Shown piece after piece: positions 59,104 through 64,000 of a DNA stretch of 64,000 nt. This DNA comes from an uncultured Fluviicola sp. (GTDB taxonomy: Bacteria; Bacteroidota; Bacteroidia; Flavobacteriales_D; Crocinitomicaceae), in NCBI RefSeq assembly GCF_902168135.1, contig NZ_CABHOL010000012.1, forward strand, positions 57,978 to 121,977, in the 5' to 3' direction. Numbering within the stretch: position 1 is the first letter of the stretch; every line of letters begins with the position of its first letter. The notes beneath the pieces are model-generated. The model saw nothing but the letters and a program-made list of their open reading frames with translations, was not told the DNA's origin and made no database searches. The translations under genes were made by a program, and so were the position numbers.

Positions 59104-60495
59104 TTAAGGTTGATGCGCCTTATCCAGCAAATCCAAAATAGATTTCACAGGACTGAATGTTTTGCTTGGTATCTCAACAAAAACCGTATTCCATTTAGCC
59201 ATAGAACCATTCCAAAGCCCTGGTAATTCAACAAAATGTATGGATTGTCCATTGTGTGATTTACTCACTTTGAAATAGGCATTTTCATCCTTGAATGCAT
59301 CCATATCTATTTTGGAACCATCGCTGTTTTTACCCTGGCAAACCATGATTACCGGGTTAAAGTGCGAAGATTGGATCATCACACGGACCTGATCGCTTTT
59401 TGGATTGATCTGCGCTTTTTCAACGATCTGTTTCGTAATCTCACCATTGTTTTCTACCCAGAAAGGACCTCCTCCCGGCTGACCTTCGTTTTGGACCATT
59501 CCACAAATACGAAGCGGTCTTTTCAACAGTTCCAGCTTCTCGTTTTGCGGTAAACTATTGAGCGACTCGTGAAATAACTGGTATTCGGCATTGAAATCAT
59601 TCCAGGCCTCTTCCGAAAAATCGAGGGTCAATTTTTCTATTTTGTTTTGGACCTCCAGGAATAAGCCTCCAAGCATACGCTGTGTTTCAACAGCGATTTG
59701 CGAATGATTATAGTGTTGGATATTGTCGATATTCTTAATGAAAATCAAATCGGCATCTACTTCTGCAAAATTTTCCAGTAAAGCTCCGTGACCTGCAGGC
59801 CTTGTTAGTAAATCACCTTCCGGATTCAGGATTGGCTGGTAATTATCATCGAAAGCAACAGCATTTGTTTCCGCATTCTGCACTGAAAAATCAACATCAA
59901 ATTTCTTCGAAGTCATTCCTTCCAAAAACTCCAATTGACGCTGGATGTATTCCTGGAATTTCGGCTGGATCGTAAAATGGAACGAACAGTTATTTTGGTT
60001 CAATAACTGCCCTTGTACCACATGTTCCTGGATCGGGCAAAGTAGAAAAGGGCCATTTTTATGAAAAGGAATCAATCCTTTCGGCAAATGTGCCAAACCA
60101 TACCCTTTATTATTCAAAATGAACGATACGAATGCGTCCAGGTCCATGCTTCTATTGCGTAAAGCTTTTTGGATAGATCCCGGAAACTGGTAAAAGAATG
60201 CAAAATCTTCAATATGTGTCAGAAAACGTTCTACATACCCGCTATTGGTTTCGTTCGGGTTATCCAGGAATTCAAACAAGAAATGGAACATCCTTGATCC
60301 TGACCCAGAGGCCGGAATAAACACCGAAATCTTCTTGTTCGATTGATAGAAAGATTGTGCAAGATCTTCAATTTTTTCGGCATCCAAAGCAATGATGCCT
60401 TCATTGATCCGGCATGCTGAAACCAGGTTCAATGCAGGTTGTGGAGCCCGCAAGCGTTCCATCTGTAATTCTATTGTAGTTTTTAGCATAAGCAT
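59104..60495 (-). CDS. DUF4301-family protein
   Basis: 463 aa from MLMLKTTIELQMERLR; a longer frame would overlap the divergent methyltransferase promoter. A nucleotidyltransferase-like start (ISVFIPASGSGSRMFHFLFE, about residues 55-75) resembles a GxGxRM sugar-nucleotide pyrophosphorylase loop. Later RPAGHGALLENF and DADLIFIKNIDNIQHYNHSQ, with RICGMVQNEGQPGGGPFWVE, are characteristic of DUF4301. Probably a cytoplasmic nucleotide-sugar-like transferase (inference); the reaction is not known. Convergent with DUF58. Confidence 0.82.
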   Translation of the reverse strand: MLMLKTTIELQMERLRAPQPALNLVSACRINEGIIALDAEKIEDLAQSFYQSNKKISVFIPASGSGSRMFHFLFEFLDNPNETNSGYVERFLTHIEDFAFFYQFPGSIQKALRNRSMDLDAFVSFILNNKGYGLAHLPKGLIPFHKNGPFLLCPIQEHVVQGQLLNQNNCSFHFTIQPKFQEYIQRQLEFLEGMTSKKFDVDFSVQNAETNAVAFDDNYQPILNPEGDLLTRPAGHGALLENFAEVDADLIFIKNIDNIQHYNHSQIAVETQRMLGGLFLEVQNKIEKLTLDFSEEAWNDFNAEYQLFHESLNSLPQNEKLELLKRPLRICGMVQNEGQPGGGPFWVENNGEITKQIVEKAQINPKSDQVRVMIQSSHFNPVIMVCQGKNSDGSKIDMDAFKDENAYFKVSKSHNGQSIHFVELPGLWNGSMAKWNTVFVEIPSKTFSPVKSILDLLDKAHQP

Positions 60496-60528
60496 GCTTC
60501 CTGTAGCGTTTTTTTGTTTCTTTGTGTT

Positions 60529-61320
60529 ATGCAAAATTCCAAATCAATTTTCGGATTTTTACTCAAGTCAAAAGGCAGACATGGTATCCATTCTCCCTTT
60601 GTTTTTGACTTTGTCGATAACTGTTTAACGACAAAAGTGGACAAAAATTTTCTCACAGCACGAAAAAAATGGCTGCAAAAGATCAAAAAGAACAAGGAAC
60701 AATTTAAAATTATCGATTTAGGCGCAGGTTCCAAACAAATGGGAAAGACGCGATCTGTTTCTGAACTCGCAAAAAATGCCAGCAGTAAAGGCGTTTACGG
60801 GGATATTTTATGGAAAATTGCACAGCATTACAAACCTGTATTGACCCTGGAACTGGGAACTTCTATAGGAACAGGGACCATTCATCTGAAATCCGGAAAT
60901 CCGGCAGGGCACATAATAACCGTTGAAGGATGTGATGCCATTTTATCACGGGCATCCCAGCAATTCGATTACTGGAAACTTTCCGGAATCACAACCATCT
61001 GCAGCTCTTTTGATGATTTTGTAAAACTCCCGGCCATTGGAAAATACGATTTGATCTTCCTCGACGGAAATCATTCGGGCAAAGCAACTACCCTGTATAT
61101 AGACGCTTTATTTGAACACACCCACAGCAATACTGCTTTCATACTTGATGATATCCGTTGGAGCGAAGACATGTGGGATTGCTGGAAATACCTGTCTTCC
61201 GATCCGCGTTTTCATGTTTCCATTGACCTGGGACGAATGGGAATCCTATGGCGCCGGGAAGAGCAGACAAAAGAACAGTTTACGATCCGTCCTAAAATTT
61301 TCAAGACAAAATTGTTTTAA
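60529..61320 (+). CDS. Class I SAM-dependent methyltransferase
   Basis: 263 aa from MQNSKSIFGFLLKSKGRHGI. N-terminal GRHGIHSPFVFDFVDNC is characteristic of a Bacteroidota methyltransferase group. Motif I is LTLELGTSIGTGTIHL (about 108-123), then ITVEGCDAILSRASQQF and the metal- or substrate-site IFLDGNHSGKAT and AFILDDIRWSEDM. Resembles O-methyltransferase/class I 'putative O-MT' proteins. Substrate unknown. TTTCTTTG (one mismatch to the -7 box) lies 4 nt before the ATG. Confidence 0.8.
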   Translation: MQNSKSIFGFLLKSKGRHGIHSPFVFDFVDNCLTTKVDKNFLTARKKWLQKIKKNKEQFKIIDLGAGSKQMGKTRSVSELAKNASSKGVYGDILWKIAQHYKPVLTLELGTSIGTGTIHLKSGNPAGHIITVEGCDAILSRASQQFDYWKLSGITTICSSFDDFVKLPAIGKYDLIFLDGNHSGKATTLYIDALFEHTHSNTAFILDDIRWSEDMWDCWKYLSSDPRFHVSIDLGRMGILWRREEQTKEQFTIRPKIFKTKLF

Positions 61321-61375
61321 AGGTTCAAAGATGTTCAAAAAAAAGTTCAAGGGTTCAAAATTATTTAAGTCAATC

Positions 61376-61434
61376 CATTTGAACATTTGAACATTTGAAC
61401 ATTTGAACATTTGAACATTTGAACATTTGAACAT
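61376..61434. repeat. 8-bp tandem repeat (CATTTGAA)n
   Basis: Seven perfect copies of CATTTGAA plus CAT. Upstream, at 61321-61360, several GTTCAA words run in the complementary sense, so the transcript end of the methyltransferase gene could fold into alternative hairpins. Located between that gene and katG. Confidence 0.95.
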
Positions 61435-61446
61435 AATTCATCCTAA

Positions 61447-63709
<2,263 letters not shown>

Positions 63710-63711
<2 letters not shown>

Positions 63712-63755
63712 AAACAGTAGGCGCGCGATTAATCGCGCGCCTACTGTTTTTTTGG
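63710..63755 (+). terminator. 42-bp perfect palindromic terminator of katG
   Basis: 63710-63751 is self-complementary without any loop beyond the turn (arms AAAAACAGTAGGCGCGCGATT around the centre), followed by more T. It begins inside the TAA stop at 63709-63711. The long GC core makes it very stable. Confidence 0.85.
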
Positions 63756-63772
63756 CATTCACCCTATGAATT

Positions 63773-64000
63773 TTAAGATTTTTCCACCGATCCCATTGTG
63801 ATCACATAGCGAAGGATTTTCTCCTGCCCTGCCTCATCAATGTGATGTCCTTCTTTGTTATTCACTTTTTTCACCATTCGCGGCACAATTTCTCGCCACT
63901 CCGATTCTGGCTCTGAAGCCGGTTTCTTCAATTTGTGACACAAGTTGCAATTTGCTTCAAATAATTGTTTTCCCTGGTACAATTCATCCAGTGTATAGCC
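63773..64000 (-). CDS. Partial c-type cytochrome domain protein (C-terminal part)
   Basis: The last 75 codons of a gene that begins beyond the right edge. The frame is open to the edge, reading GYTLDELYQGKQLFEANC, so a start within the window is unlikely. One haem c site, CNLCH, is followed by a short monohaem domain ending VITMGSVEKS; the axial Met is probably the M in ITMG or VPRMV. Exported electron-transfer protein or a cytochrome domain at the end of a larger one. Convergent with katG. Confidence 0.75.
   Translation of the reverse strand, partial: GYTLDELYQGKQLFEANCNLCHKLKKPASEPESEWREIVPRMVKKVNNKEGHHIDEAGQEKILRYVITMGSVEKS

Noticed and set aside
61246..61434. 62-aa minus-strand frame with MFKCSNVQ repeats
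   Set aside because: A translation of the 8-bp CATTTGAA tandem repeat; the periodic peptide is an artefact.

Overview
The window comes from a member of the Bacteroidota, most likely order Flavobacteriales; a Fluviicola-like (Crocinitomicaceae) genome is my best guess but is not proven. Grounds: type IX secretion system (T9SS) cargo with type A and type B (CHU_C / gliding-motility-associated) C-terminal domains, SprB-type repeats, PKD-rich surface proteins, promoters of the Bacteroidota form TTTG-N20-TAnnTTTG, few Shine-Dalgarno sequences, and moderate GC. It looks like ordinary chromosome, with no rRNA, tRNA, CRISPR array, integrase or transposase that I can see.

Layout: 1-3972 a partial secreted protein, then a LytTR response regulator and its beta-propeller histidine kinase. 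4169-6853 a PKD/CHU_C surface protein. 7057-9946 a truncated haemoglobin, a secreted protein and a gamma-carbonic-anhydrase-like protein. 10029-12902 a peroxide-defence block (OxyR, Dps, 2-Cys peroxiredoxin, thioredoxin, small acidic protein). 13004-13734 two cold-shock proteins. 14295-18071 an unusual five-gene set: three tandem phage-tail-collar paralogues, a periplasmic-binding-protein-like protein without a signal peptide, and a translationally coupled formyltransferase. 18121-23604 a giant SprB-repeat T9SS adhesin. 23720-25684 a TMTC-like membrane/TPR protein. 25752-29297 PadR with its partner membrane protein, a winged-helix regulator, two small proteins and a Crp/Fnr regulator. 29358-32398 a quinone-oxidoreductase-like dehydrogenase, a VOC protein and a carotenoid desaturase. 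32467-35567 a CHU_C surface protein and a small exported partner. 35690-42309 a lipoprotein hydrolase, a methyltransferase, lysA, a DUF4139 protein and an L-type-lectin-like secreted protein. 42671-46013 LacI, NAD kinase, CBS-ACT and YdcF-like genes. 46212-49715 pdxJ and a three-gene exported/hydrolase operon. 49831-56021 a complete RND efflux operon with a TetR regulator. 56303-63711 an outer-membrane protein, EamA permease, DUF58, DUF4301, methyltransferase and katG; a c-type cytochrome gene runs off the right edge.

Functional links: Dps, peroxiredoxin, thioredoxin and KatG form a peroxide defence, with OxyR (both redox cysteines present) as the likely controller. The RND, adaptor, TolC and TetR genes make one self-contained pump. 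The PadR gene is coupled to its membrane partner and faces a palindromic operator. Several surface proteins depend on a T9SS encoded elsewhere.

Most worth attention: the tail-collar / binding-protein / formyltransferase locus with a long leader; a promoter-terminator pair near 42.4 kb predicting a small RNA of about 60 nt; a dispersed repeat with a 74-bp identical core in two inverted copies; a recurrent TAnnTTTG-N4-ATG arrangement suggesting leaderless mRNAs; and a possible LytTR site upstream of the first CHU_C protein. Starts were moved inward from the longest reading frame wherever signal peptides, family alignments or promoter boxes called for it.
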